Positions 17,901-25,268 of a DNA stretch of 64,000 bases are shown here, piece after piece. The notes under the pieces were generated by a model. The model saw only the letters and a list, made by a program, of their open reading frames with translations, made no database searches and was not told where the DNA came from. The stretch comes from PALSA-129 sp050014595 (lineage in GTDB: Bacteria > Acidobacteriota > Terriglobia > Bryobacterales > Bryobacteraceae): assembly GCA_050014595.1 (NCBI GenBank), contig JBEKDA010000019.1, positions 26,632 to 90,631 on the forward strand, read 5' to 3'. How positions within the stretch are numbered: the first letter of the stretch is position 1; each line of letters opens with the position of its first letter. The translations under genes were made by a program, and so were the position numbers.

Positions 17901-18094
17901 CGATCGGATTCGGCGAAGGCGGATCGCAAGCCGCGCCACTGGGCCGCGCGGTCGTCGGCGGCCTGGTCCTGTCGACCTTCGCCACGCTGACGATTCTGCC
18001 GTCGATCTACGCGATTCTCCAAGGCAGAGCGTCCGTGACGTCGCCGTCACTCAACCCGATGGATTCCACGAGCCGATATTATGATGCAAAGTAA
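14948..18094 (+). CDS. RND-family efflux permease
   Basis: A 1048-residue inner membrane proton-driven pump. The ATG at 14948 has AAGGAG 8 bases upstream; an open frame before it is only the antisense/alternate frame of the TolC gene. The first TM segment (LSRPITVVVALIAIALCAVL) is followed by a large periplasmic loop, six TMs, a second loop (~580-870) and five or six more TMs. In TM4 the proton-relay pair is D401-E402 (GVLVDEATVEIENI), DE instead of the DD of AcrB. No heavy-metal motifs are seen, so a hydrophobe/drug-type (HAE) substrate is more likely than a metal, but this is inference. Confidence 0.94.
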   Translation: MRLVLAALSRPITVVVALIAIALCAVLAVRRMPIDIFPQVGDPAIYVAQPYGGMDPAQMEGYLTYYYEYHFLYITGIDRVESKSIQGAALMKLVFHEGTNMSQAMSETVGYVNRARAFMPPGTVPPFITRFDAGSVAVGQLVFSSATRSQGELQDFALNRVRPLFATLSGVSAPPPFGGNQRAIVITLDPDKLLRYRISPDEAIAAVSKSSLVMPSGNMFTDTINRIARTNSALGANLAELLSTPIRPGSGTTVYLRDIGTIENGTDLITAYAHVNGKRTVYIPVTKRADASTLAVIEEVKAAIPDFKKAVPEDVDVRLEFDQSPYVTNSIRGLVMEGLLGAVLTGLMVLIFLRDWPSALIVVINIPFALLSAVILLWGTGQTINIMTLGGLALAVGVLVDEATVEIENIHTQMLPGVSRARAVVEACSRTAMARLLSMACILAVFVPSFFMAGVSRQLFVPLSLAVGFAMIASYLLSSSLVPVFAAWLMRTAHRGEENEGLFGRLRAFYSGYLRVVLRFRWAVALIYLAGSVGLVCLLLPRMGTEIFPDADAPLLRLRLRAPAGTRVEETERIVLRALDVIGREVGKENLLITSDFVGVVPSSYPVDLIHLFTSGPQEAVIQVAVKPGMPRGEALRERLRAALDRELPTCQFSFEAGDIVSQVMGFGSPTPIEVAVQGTNLQDDYAFARKVRAEAAKLPFLRDLQFAQEVNYPTLDIAVNRDRAGQFGLTMADVVRSIVPATSSSRFTQPNYWRDPNSGNAFQIQVELPQNRLQSVKGVGELPVMQNGHMDTQLSNIADLKLGAMPGLIERNNGQRVVSLTANLGGITLGEAAPRLKAAVARAGVPPRGISVKYRGQIPPLEQTVSGLRIGLLLAIAVIFLLLAANFQSMRLALAIVLIVPAVLCGVLLILKVTGTTLNIQSFMGAIMAVGISVANSILLVTFAERFRHEGSALLEAAREGAGSRLRAILMTAATMIFGMAPMAIGFGEGGSQAAPLGRAVVGGLVLSTFATLTILPSIYAILQGRASVTSPSLNPMDSTSRYYDAK

Positions 18095-19244
18095 GAGGTC
18101 CCTTGCTTTCGTGGCGCACGCACTCGTGCGTGCCGCGTCGACACTCGTGTCGACGCTTGGCGTTGCCAAACTGGCGGCCGTTGCGATGCTGGTTTTCGGC
18201 GGCTTGGCCTGGCCGCAATCCGGTGACTTCACCCCCGTGGTGGCTAAGTCACTATCGCGGTCCGTCGACCTGCCGGGCGAGATTGCGCCGTTTCTGAGCG
18301 TGTCGCTTCATGCCAGGGTGGCCGGGTATGTCGAGCGCATGCTGGTCGACCGGGGCAGCGTCGTCAAGCAAGGGGACTTACTCGCCGAGCTAAGTGCTCC
18401 GGAGATGGCCGGGCAGATCAGCGAGGCCCAATTGAAGGTCCAGGTAGCGGACGCCGATCGCCTCCAGGCGGAAGCGCAACTGGCGGGCGCGCAAAGCACC
18501 TACGATCACCTGAAGGTGGCGGCCCAAACCCCGGGAGCCATCGCCGGCAACGAGTTGATCGTGGCGGAAAAGCAGGTGGATGCCGCCAGGGCGCTGATGG
18601 ATTCCCGTAAGCAAGCCATCCAGGTAGCCGAGGCAAGGGTCCGGACGTTGCGCGATATGGAAACCTACCTGAAGATCACGGCTCCCTTTGCCGGTGTGGT
18701 GACGGACCGGCTGGTGCATCCGGGCGCGCTGGTGGGGCCGGGTGCCGATCCCGTATTGCTCGTCCTTCAGCAGGTCTCGCACCTGCGGCTCGTCGTGGCG
18801 GTTCCGGAAGAAGATACCGGCGGAATCGTCACCGGCAGTAAGGTGAGCTTCATCGTTCCCGCGCAGCCGGAGCGGACTTATTCGGGTACCGTGGCGCGAT
18901 TGGCGCAGGCGCTCGATCCCAAGACTCGCGCCATGGCGGTTGAGTTGGATGTCGCCAACCCGGATGGAACGCTTGCTCCGGGCATGTATCCGACGGTGAA
19001 ATGGCCGGTGCGGCGCGCGCGCCCGGCGCTCTATGTGCCCAGGACCAGCGTGGTGACCACCACCGAGCGCACTTTCGTCGTGCGGAACTCGAACGGGCGC
19101 GCGCAATGGGTGGATGTCCGCCAGGGCGCTGTCGAGGGCGGCCTGGTGGAGGTGCTGGGAGACTTGAAGGCCGGAGATCTGGTGGTGCGGCGCGCCACCG
19201 ATGAACTTCGCGAGGGCGCTCCCCTGAAGACGCCGGGGAAGTAG
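18081..19244 (+). CDS. Efflux membrane-fusion protein (HlyD/RND periplasmic adaptor)
   Basis: A 387-residue periplasmic adaptor overlapping the RND stop by 14 bases. Barrel-sandwich halves surround a helical hairpin: VAGYVERMLVDRGSVVKQGD, coiled region near 110-210, then LKITAPFAGVVTDRLVHPGA. A beta-barrel follows. The N-terminus is odd: residues ~11-27 (VAHALVRAASTLVSTLG) are encoded by an interspersed hairpin element (18116-18156) found also in non-coding DNA. The normal signal core may begin at about residue 28; an in-frame ATG at 18186 would give a start after the element. Confidence 0.9.
   Translation: MMQSKRSLAFVAHALVRAASTLVSTLGVAKLAAVAMLVFGGLAWPQSGDFTPVVAKSLSRSVDLPGEIAPFLSVSLHARVAGYVERMLVDRGSVVKQGDLLAELSAPEMAGQISEAQLKVQVADADRLQAEAQLAGAQSTYDHLKVAAQTPGAIAGNELIVAEKQVDAARALMDSRKQAIQVAEARVRTLRDMETYLKITAPFAGVVTDRLVHPGALVGPGADPVLLVLQQVSHLRLVVAVPEEDTGGIVTGSKVSFIVPAQPERTYSGTVARLAQALDPKTRAMAVELDVANPDGTLAPGMYPTVKWPVRRARPALYVPRTSVVTTTERTFVVRNSNGRAQWVDVRQGAVEGGLVEVLGDLKAGDLVVRRATDELREGAPLKTPGK
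18116..18156. repeat. Paired ACTC-loop hairpins inside a coding region
   Basis: Two perfect hairpins: 18116-18133 (GCACGCAC-TC-GTGCGTGC) and 18135-18156 (GCGTCGACAC-TC-GTGTCGACGC). They match the family at 5551-5655 and 48014-48031 in layout, but lie within the first 26 codons of the membrane-fusion gene. Confidence 0.7.
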
Positions 19245-19329
19245 TTTTAACGTTCTGCCTTCGGTTCCCGAGCGTTTCCTCCTAATCTTTCCTCTGTCCC
19301 AGCCGATAGTTAAGGTGTTGGAGCGTGAA

Positions 19330-20172
19330 ATGACCGAACTACTCGCCCGCCCCCAAGCACCGTGGGCTCTCCGCCTTGTGCCGCCCTTCCCGGCCATCGC
19401 ACAGCGGATTCTGGCGCTCGCCAGCCAGGAAGATGTCAGCGTTTCGAAGGTCTTCGAGCTCGTCAAGATGGACCCGTCGTTCGCCGCCGAACTGCTCCGT
19501 TTCGCCAACTCGGCCCTCTTCGCCGCCCGCCGCGAGGTCACCAGCCTGCCGCATGCCATCATGCTGGTTGGCATGGATCGGGTCAAGACCATGGCTACGT
19601 TTGTGGCAGTCAACCGGATGGTGCGGGCCTGCGTTCGTATGGAGGCCTTGCGCAAGGTGTGGATCCACAGCCTGGTGACCGCATTCATCGCCGAAGAAGC
19701 CGCCCGGGTGAGCCGTTTCGCCCGCGATAGCGCCTATACGGTCGGCCTGTTGCACAATCTGGGAACGCTCGGCATGATGTCCGCCTACCCGGCCGAGTAT
19801 TCCCGGATGCTGGAGGTCTCCGATGATTTCGGCTTCGATCTGCTGCAGACGGAACGCGATCTGTTTGAAATCGACCACTGTGCAGCCGGCGCCTACATCG
19901 CCCAGGATTGGGATTTTCCCGACGAGCTGGTTGCCGCCATCGCCAGCCATCACGGCGAGCCGGTTGCGGGGGAGCTGAGCCTGGATAACCTGCTGAAAGT
20001 CTCCTGGCGGTTGAGCGACGCGCTCGGTTTTGCCGCTTTCTCGCCGGACAAGGCCTGGTCTTACGAAGTGCTCATCTCGTTCCTGCCCAACATGAAGTCA
20101 TCCTGGCTGGGCGAGTCCGCCGAGTCCGCCTGCGCCGAAATCAATCAGCGCTTGGCCACGGCGCCCATGTAG
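19330..20172 (+). CDS. HDOD-domain protein
   Basis: A 280-residue cytoplasmic protein with an HDOD domain (HD-related output domain, often in signalling). Motifs: ILALASQEDVSVSKVFELVKMDPSFAAELLRFANSA and SLPHAIMLVGMDRVKTM, then GLLHNLGTLGMM, DHCAAGAYIAQDW and IASHHGEP. ATG at 19330 has GGAG 6 bases upstream and is preferred over GTG 19315 or TTG 19318. The protein stands alone, without a receiver or GGDEF partner. Its target is unknown. Confidence 0.85.
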   Translation: MTELLARPQAPWALRLVPPFPAIAQRILALASQEDVSVSKVFELVKMDPSFAAELLRFANSALFAARREVTSLPHAIMLVGMDRVKTMATFVAVNRMVRACVRMEALRKVWIHSLVTAFIAEEAARVSRFARDSAYTVGLLHNLGTLGMMSAYPAEYSRMLEVSDDFGFDLLQTERDLFEIDHCAAGAYIAQDWDFPDELVAAIASHHGEPVAGELSLDNLLKVSWRLSDALGFAAFSPDKAWSYEVLISFLPNMKSSWLGESAESACAEINQRLATAPM

Positions 20173-20588
20173 CCTTCGTGGAGCGGGCTTTCCAGCCCGC
20201 AACGCCGGCATTCTTGTCGGCGCGCCTGTCACTGGAGTTCCCACATTTTTCAAGCTCCGCCAAGACCAACTGGTAGCGCCGGCGGTCTTGCCGCCGGTGT
20301 CTATCAAGCCTGACCAGTGGCCTTGCGCTTAACGCTTAATTGGTGACCTCTTCACGCCCCGGTCCACGTACGCCAACCTTCCTTATCCTTACACTTCACA
20401 CTTACACTTCCGCAGACTCGCCAAACCCCGTTCACAGCCCCATTACCTTTATCTTCCCCGCCTTTTCAATCATTTACGACGATATAGTCCGAATTCCCCC
20501 TTCCTCGCCTGCTACCCTGAAACCGGGATGGCCCTCCACGCTCATCCCATCCGTTTCACAACCCGGTTTCGCCAACAAGGACCTTTCT
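20173..20588. other. Intergenic region with a REP and a pyrimidine-rich leader
   Basis: Holds one REP element (20231-20299). From ~20340 to 20588 the + strand is markedly C/T-rich with no ORF I would support. TATAGT at 20483-20488 is a possible -10 box for the following gene. Confidence 0.4.
20231..20299. repeat. REP-like element, full 69-base unit
   Basis: Begins with ACTGGAGTTCCCACATT and contains CAAGCTCCGCCAAGACC, ending with the core hairpin at 20279-20297. The same longer unit is repeated at 24853-25096 and, reversed, at 51872-51936 and 48268-48333. Confidence 0.8.
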
Positions 20589-21320
20589 ATGTCTTCGCTT
20601 CTTCAAATCGAGGCCAATCGCCGCAATTCCCGCAAATCCACCGGCCCCCGCTCCGTTGAGGGCAAGGCCACCTCCAGTATGAATGCCCTGAAATCCGGCA
20701 TCGACGCTCGATCCAACATCATCCGCGGTGAAGATCCCTCCGACCTGCAGGGCCTCACCAACTCCTATTACAAGGAATGCCAGCCAGCCTCCGCCCAGGA
20801 ACAGTTCTACGTCGACATCCTCATCCGCAATGATTGGCAGCTCCGCCGCATGGAGCGCGTCGATGCCCAATACTGGGAATACCGCCTGGAAGGTTACTCC
20901 ACACCCATGCCCGGCGGCGAACTCGGCCGCGCCTGGAATAGTAGCTCCGCGGCTTTCCTCCGCCTCCAGCGCCGCAAGAGTGACATCCAGCGCAATAGCG
21001 TCCTCGCCCGTCAGGAACTGAAGAAGCTCCAGGCCGAACGCCCCGCCGCTCAGCCCAGCGAAGCCGCTGAACGCGCAGCCCCTCACCCTCAAATTGGCTT
21101 CGTTCCTGAACCACTGGGGCAGCCGCCCTCGCCTGCGCCGGACCCCCTGGTCCGGCTCCCCCAACCCACTCCATTGCCTCCCACACCGGAACCGCCCGCT
21201 CCGGCCCCCCAAATTGGCTTCGTTCCGCCAACCGGCCCTCTGCCGCCTGCCGCCCGCCAATCACCCCCAGTGCCAGCCCGCCCCCATGCCGGCGCCTCTG
21301 GTTGCCTTTGGGGGAGATAG
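20589..21320 (+). CDS. Hypothetical protein with NSRKSTGPRSVEGKA motif
   Basis: A 243-residue cytoplasmic protein, ATG at 20589 with AAGGA 7 bases upstream. The N-terminal stretch RRNSRKSTGPRSVEGKATSS, then MNALKSGIDARS, is a motif I recognise from uncharacterised proteins of acidobacteria and planctomycetes (function unknown). A helical middle (IRNDWQLRRMERVDAQYWEY) follows. The last ~80 residues are proline-rich and contain PQIGFVP twice (near 167 and 209), separated by Pro/Leu-rich text. The two QIGFVP coding sequences are also a short DNA repeat (CAAATTGGCTTCGTTCC). Confidence 0.7.
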   Translation: MSSLLQIEANRRNSRKSTGPRSVEGKATSSMNALKSGIDARSNIIRGEDPSDLQGLTNSYYKECQPASAQEQFYVDILIRNDWQLRRMERVDAQYWEYRLEGYSTPMPGGELGRAWNSSSAAFLRLQRRKSDIQRNSVLARQELKKLQAERPAAQPSEAAERAAPHPQIGFVPEPLGQPPSPAPDPLVRLPQPTPLPPTPEPPAPAPQIGFVPPTGPLPPAARQSPPVPARPHAGASGCLWGR

Positions 21321-21359
21321 AGATTAATATCTCTGTATTCCGTAAACCTGGAGGTTTCG

Positions 21360-24300
21360 ATGATCCGAAGATTCCTGCAAGCCACGGCCCTGTTGCTCTT
21401 GCCCGTGCTGGCGCAAGGGCAGGTCAAGATGCTTCGCCACCCGACCTATTCCAAAGGCAAGGTCGCTTTCAGCTATCTCGGCGATATCTGGATTGCCAAT
21501 GAAAACGGCTCCGGCGTCGAACGCCTGACGGTCAACAATGCGCGCGACCAGTTTCCGCGCTTCTCTCCGGACGGACAGTGGGTCGCCTTTTCCTCGAATC
21601 GCGAAGGCAACTACGACGTCTTTGTGATTTCCGCGGCCGGCGGCGAACCGCGTCAGTTGACCTTCCACAGCGCCGACGACAATGTGGTGGGCTGGACGCC
21701 CGACGGAAAGAACATCATTTTCTCTTCCACCCGCGGGAACGGCGCTTTCCCGACGGTCGCCACTCTCTGGGAGGTTCCCGCGGCGGGCGGCATTGAGCGC
21801 GCCATCGATACCGACTGGGGCGCCTGGGCCAGCTATTCGCCCGACGGCTCCAAGCTCGCCTTCCAGCGCCATCCCAGCGTCTGGTCCCGCAAACATTATC
21901 GCGGCGCCTATGCGGCCGACCTGTGGGTGGAGGACCTGGCCTCCAGGAAGTTCACCAGGCTGGGCGACGAAGACTACCATGGCAACCTCTTCTGGCCCAT
22001 GTACGGATTGAACGGCGAGATCTTTTTCGTCTCCAATGAGCTGCCCAATGAGAAGACCATCAAGCCGGGCAGCCCGGAAGTGATGAAGAGCGTCAACAAC
22101 ATCTGGAAGATTTCCGATAAGGGCGGCAAGCCCGTTCAGGTGACCCACCACACCGACGGCAACCTCTTTTTCCCGAGCATCTCGGCCGACGGCAAAACCA
22201 TCGTGTACGAAGACAACTTCGGCATCTGGAAGCTCGACACCTCGAGCGGCAAGTCGAGCGAGATCCGCATCGACGTCAAGAGCGATTTCAAAGAGAATAA
22301 GACCGAGCTGGTCACCCTGACCAATGAGGCCGAAGGCTTCAGCCTGTCGCCTTCCAATAAGCGGGCGGCCATCGCGGTGCACGGCGAGATTTTCACCATC
22401 CCTACCGATCAGGGAGCACTCCAGCGCGTCACCGAAACACCGTGGAAGGAGCACAGCCCGCGCTGGTCGCCGAACGGCAAGTGGATCGCTTTTGTTTCCG
22501 ATCGCACGGGGCGCGAAGAGATCTACGTCTCCGACGAACTGGGCAAGAACCTCAAGAAGATCACCGATGCCGATTGCGACAAGCTCGCGATCGTCTGGGC
22601 GGCCGATTCCAAGACCTTTCTGTGGACCGGCGCCGACCATAAGCTGCACCAGGTCGATATCGATACCTTGAAGGACGACATTCTGGCCTCCAGCCCCGGC
22701 GGCAATATCGGCGATCCGCAGTTCTCGCCCGACGGCAAATGGATCTCCTACTCATCGACCCGCAGCGCGTGCTCTCCATGCGAGGCCGACTCGCTGCTGC
22801 GCTCGCACGTCTGGCTGAAGGAACTGGCATCCGGCCAGGAGCACATGGTCTCGGGCCAGCAGTTCATGACTTCGCGGGGCGCCAAATGGACTCCCGACGG
22901 CAAGAAGTTATTGTTCCTCGGCGGGCAAGGTGGCAGCAGCGGCATCGCCTCCACCGGAGGCCGCGGCACATCGCTGCTCTATAGCATGGCCTTCACGCCC
23001 CTCGAGAAAGATCCCAACGACCACGACATCAATACGGAGGCTCAAGCCGAAACCGAAGCGGCTGCTACGGCCGCCGCTGGCGGCGGCGGGCGCGGCGGCC
23101 GGGGTGGAGCCGGTCCAGCGGCCGCGCCCACCAACGTGCAAGTGAAGGTTGTCTGGGACGGCATCGAACGCCGCATCACCGAAGTCACGAACATGGCCGG
23201 CGTCCAGAGCGTCACGCCATCGCCCGATGGCCACACGTATCTTTTCTCCGCCGGCGGCGCTGGCGGTGGTGCGGCGCCGGCGGCCGACGCAGCCGGCGCA
23301 GGGCCCGGAATGTATACCATCGCGGAAGACGGTACCCATCTCACCCACCTCAACACCACCATCACCGATAATGCCGCCGCCGGACGCGGCGGACGCGGTG
23401 GCCGTGGCGGCGGCGGTTTCGGCGGTGGCGGCGAAGCCACCTGGGCGCGGGATGGCCGTAGCATCTATTTCATGCAGGGCGGGGGACTCTTTAACCTCGC
23501 CATCGCCAGCGGACCGGCTGCTGCCGACAACGCACCCGCGGCGGCGGCGGGCGCCGCTGGTGGCCGTGGAGGACGCGGCGGAGGCGGCGGTGCCGCTGCG
23601 GCAGCCACGGCAACGGCCACCGGCCCCGGTCCGCGGCGCATCAGTTTCTCGGTCCGCATGGAACTCGATATCCCCGCGGAGCGGCGCCAGGTCTTCGAGG
23701 AAGCCTGGCGCGTGATGAAGAATCGCTTCTACGATGCCAACATGCACGGCGCCAATTGGGCCGCCAACAAAGATACCTATGAATCGCTGCTTCCGTACAT
23801 CGCCGACACCGAGGAGCTGCACAATCTGATCATGGAAATGATCGGCGACATGAACGCCTCCCACACCGGCATCTCCGCCGGAGGCGTCATCCCCGGCCGC
23901 GCCAGCCAGGAGGAGCGCGTGCAGACCCGCTATCCGGGCTTCGATATGGAGCCCGATGCGTCGGGCTTCTACAAGGTCTCTTACATCTACAAGAAGGGAC
24001 CGGCCGATCACGATTACGTCAAGCTGGCTGCCGGCAACTACATCCTGGCGGTGAACGATAAGGAGCTGAAGACCACCGACAATTACTGGAAGCTCTTCAA
24101 CATCCTGCCCGGCCGCAAGTTCGAATTTCTGGTCAACTCCAAGCCCGCCGCGGATGGCGCCTGGACAATTTCGCTCGATCCGCTGGCCTCGGCCGCGCAA
24201 AGCAATCTGCAATACGACCGTTGGGTGGCCGACCGCAAAGCCATGGTGGACTCGCTTTCCAATAACCAGATCGGTTACCTGCACATCAAGGCCATGGACG

Positions 24301-24815
24301 CGCCATCGCTCGCCAAGTTCCAGGAGGATCTGCTCGAGAACCAGGACAAGCGGGCGCTGATCATCGACGAACGATTCAACGGCGGCGGCGGCATCGACCA
24401 GGAGCTGCTGGCGATCCTCAACCAGCGCAAAGCCTACCAGTCCACGCGCAATCGCGATTCGCTCGACGTCAAACGTCCGGCCCAGGCCTTCTTCGGCCCG
24501 TTGGCGGTGCTGCAAAACGAGCGCTCGGCCAGCGATGCCGAGATGTTCCCGGAAGGGATCCGAGAGCTGGGTCTCGGGAAGATCGTCGGCGTCCCGACCA
24601 TGGGCGCGGTGATCGGCACGGGATCGTTCACGCTGATGGATGGGTCGGTGCTTCGCACGCCAGGTTCGGGAGTCTTCACTTCCAGCGGCCAGAACATGGA
24701 GAACTTCGGCGTTCCACCCGACGTTTACATGGACAACACGCCGCCCGATTTCTTGAGCCATCACGACCGGCAGATCGAAAAGGCGGTCGAGGTTCTCAAG
24801 GGGGAGATGAAGTAA
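21360..24815 (+). CDS. Tricorn-like S41 protease with PD40 propeller
   Basis: A 1151-residue exported protease with a signal peptide (LLLLPVLAQGQ) and GGAGGT ahead of the ATG. Residues ~25-530 are PD40/WD40-like repeats (PRFSPDGQWVAFSS, YSPDGSKLAF, RWSPNGKWIAFVS). A PDZ-like region and the S41 catalytic domain occupy the C-terminal ~350 residues, with ERFNGGGGIDQELL and the nucleophile region NERSASDAEMFPEG. It likely degrades peptides in the periplasm. Unusual Gly/Ala/Arg-rich segments interrupt it in three places near residues 560-590, 675-695 and 725-760. The paired S9 enzyme at 9626 has a similar propeller. Confidence 0.9.
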   Translation: MIRRFLQATALLLLPVLAQGQVKMLRHPTYSKGKVAFSYLGDIWIANENGSGVERLTVNNARDQFPRFSPDGQWVAFSSNREGNYDVFVISAAGGEPRQLTFHSADDNVVGWTPDGKNIIFSSTRGNGAFPTVATLWEVPAAGGIERAIDTDWGAWASYSPDGSKLAFQRHPSVWSRKHYRGAYAADLWVEDLASRKFTRLGDEDYHGNLFWPMYGLNGEIFFVSNELPNEKTIKPGSPEVMKSVNNIWKISDKGGKPVQVTHHTDGNLFFPSISADGKTIVYEDNFGIWKLDTSSGKSSEIRIDVKSDFKENKTELVTLTNEAEGFSLSPSNKRAAIAVHGEIFTIPTDQGALQRVTETPWKEHSPRWSPNGKWIAFVSDRTGREEIYVSDELGKNLKKITDADCDKLAIVWAADSKTFLWTGADHKLHQVDIDTLKDDILASSPGGNIGDPQFSPDGKWISYSSTRSACSPCEADSLLRSHVWLKELASGQEHMVSGQQFMTSRGAKWTPDGKKLLFLGGQGGSSGIASTGGRGTSLLYSMAFTPLEKDPNDHDINTEAQAETEAAATAAAGGGGRGGRGGAGPAAAPTNVQVKVVWDGIERRITEVTNMAGVQSVTPSPDGHTYLFSAGGAGGGAAPAADAAGAGPGMYTIAEDGTHLTHLNTTITDNAAAGRGGRGGRGGGGFGGGGEATWARDGRSIYFMQGGGLFNLAIASGPAAADNAPAAAAGAAGGRGGRGGGGGAAAAATATATGPGPRRISFSVRMELDIPAERRQVFEEAWRVMKNRFYDANMHGANWAANKDTYESLLPYIADTEELHNLIMEMIGDMNASHTGISAGGVIPGRASQEERVQTRYPGFDMEPDASGFYKVSYIYKKGPADHDYVKLAAGNYILAVNDKELKTTDNYWKLFNILPGRKFEFLVNSKPAADGAWTISLDPLASAAQSNLQYDRWVADRKAMVDSLSNNQIGYLHIKAMDAPSLAKFQEDLLENQDKRALIIDERFNGGGGIDQELLAILNQRKAYQSTRNRDSLDVKRPAQAFFGPLAVLQNERSASDAEMFPEGIRELGLGKIVGVPTMGAVIGTGSFTLMDGSVLRTPGSGVFTSSGQNMENFGVPPDVYMDNTPPDFLSHHDRQIEKAVEVLKGEMK

Positions 24816-24852
24816 GGAAGCGGCTCCGGCATTTGGTGGGGCAGGATGTCAT

Positions 24853-25096
24853 CCTGGAGTTTCTACATTTTCCAAGCTCCGTTAAGACCAACTGGTAGCG
24901 CCGGCGGTATTGCCGCCGGTGCAGCCGGACGCAGCCCGGCCCTGGAGTTTCTACATTTTCCAAGCTCCGTTAAGACCAACTGGTAGCGCCGGCGGTCTTG
25001 CCGCCGGTGCAGCCGGGCGCAGCCCGGCCCTGGAGTTTCTACATTTTCCAAGCTCCGCCAAGACCAACTGGTAGCGCCGGCGGTCTTGCCGCCGGT
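24853..25096. repeat. Three tandem REP units, period 88 bases
   Basis: Units begin at 24853, 24941 and 25029, exactly 88 bases apart, each starting CCTGGAGTTTCTACATTTTC and ending in a core hairpin (24901-24919, 24989-25007, 25077-25095). The first core has TATTG in place of TCTTG. The third is cut short. Tandem growth of one unit is clear. Confidence 0.9.
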
Positions 25097-25268
25097 CTTT
25101 GCCGGGCTTTTGCCCGGCAAGCCGGGCGCAGCCCGGCCGAGTCGGACCGGGCCTCCCGGCCGGTCCAAGCCCGCAGGGCGAAAGATAATAGCCCACGGCG
25201 TAAGCCGTGTGGAACCTGTCGTGAGTCCGAATAGCCCCGGAACGGGGCGTAAGACTCTGTCGCTCACA
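25097..25268. repeat. Run of different GC-rich hairpins
   Basis: A series of adjacent hairpins with unlike stems follows the REP array: GCCGGGC TTTT GCCCGGC, GCCGGGC GCA GCCCGGC, and dyads with CGGCGTAAGCCG and CCCCGGAACGGGG. No ORF. This fills the gap before the enolase-superfamily gene, with which it is near-convergent. Confidence 0.6.

Noticed and set aside
20340..20588. N-terminal extension of the hypothetical protein
   Set aside because: Pro/Ser/Thr-rich text from the pyrimidine-rich leader; AAGGA supports the ATG at 20589.
22908..24764. Long minus-strand ORF (618 codons) opposite the S41 protease
   Set aside because: Antisense of a strong coding frame; no motif, no ribosome binding site.
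24853..25096. CRISPR array
   Set aside because: Three units with near-identical 'spacers' and a REP hairpin; no Cas genes.
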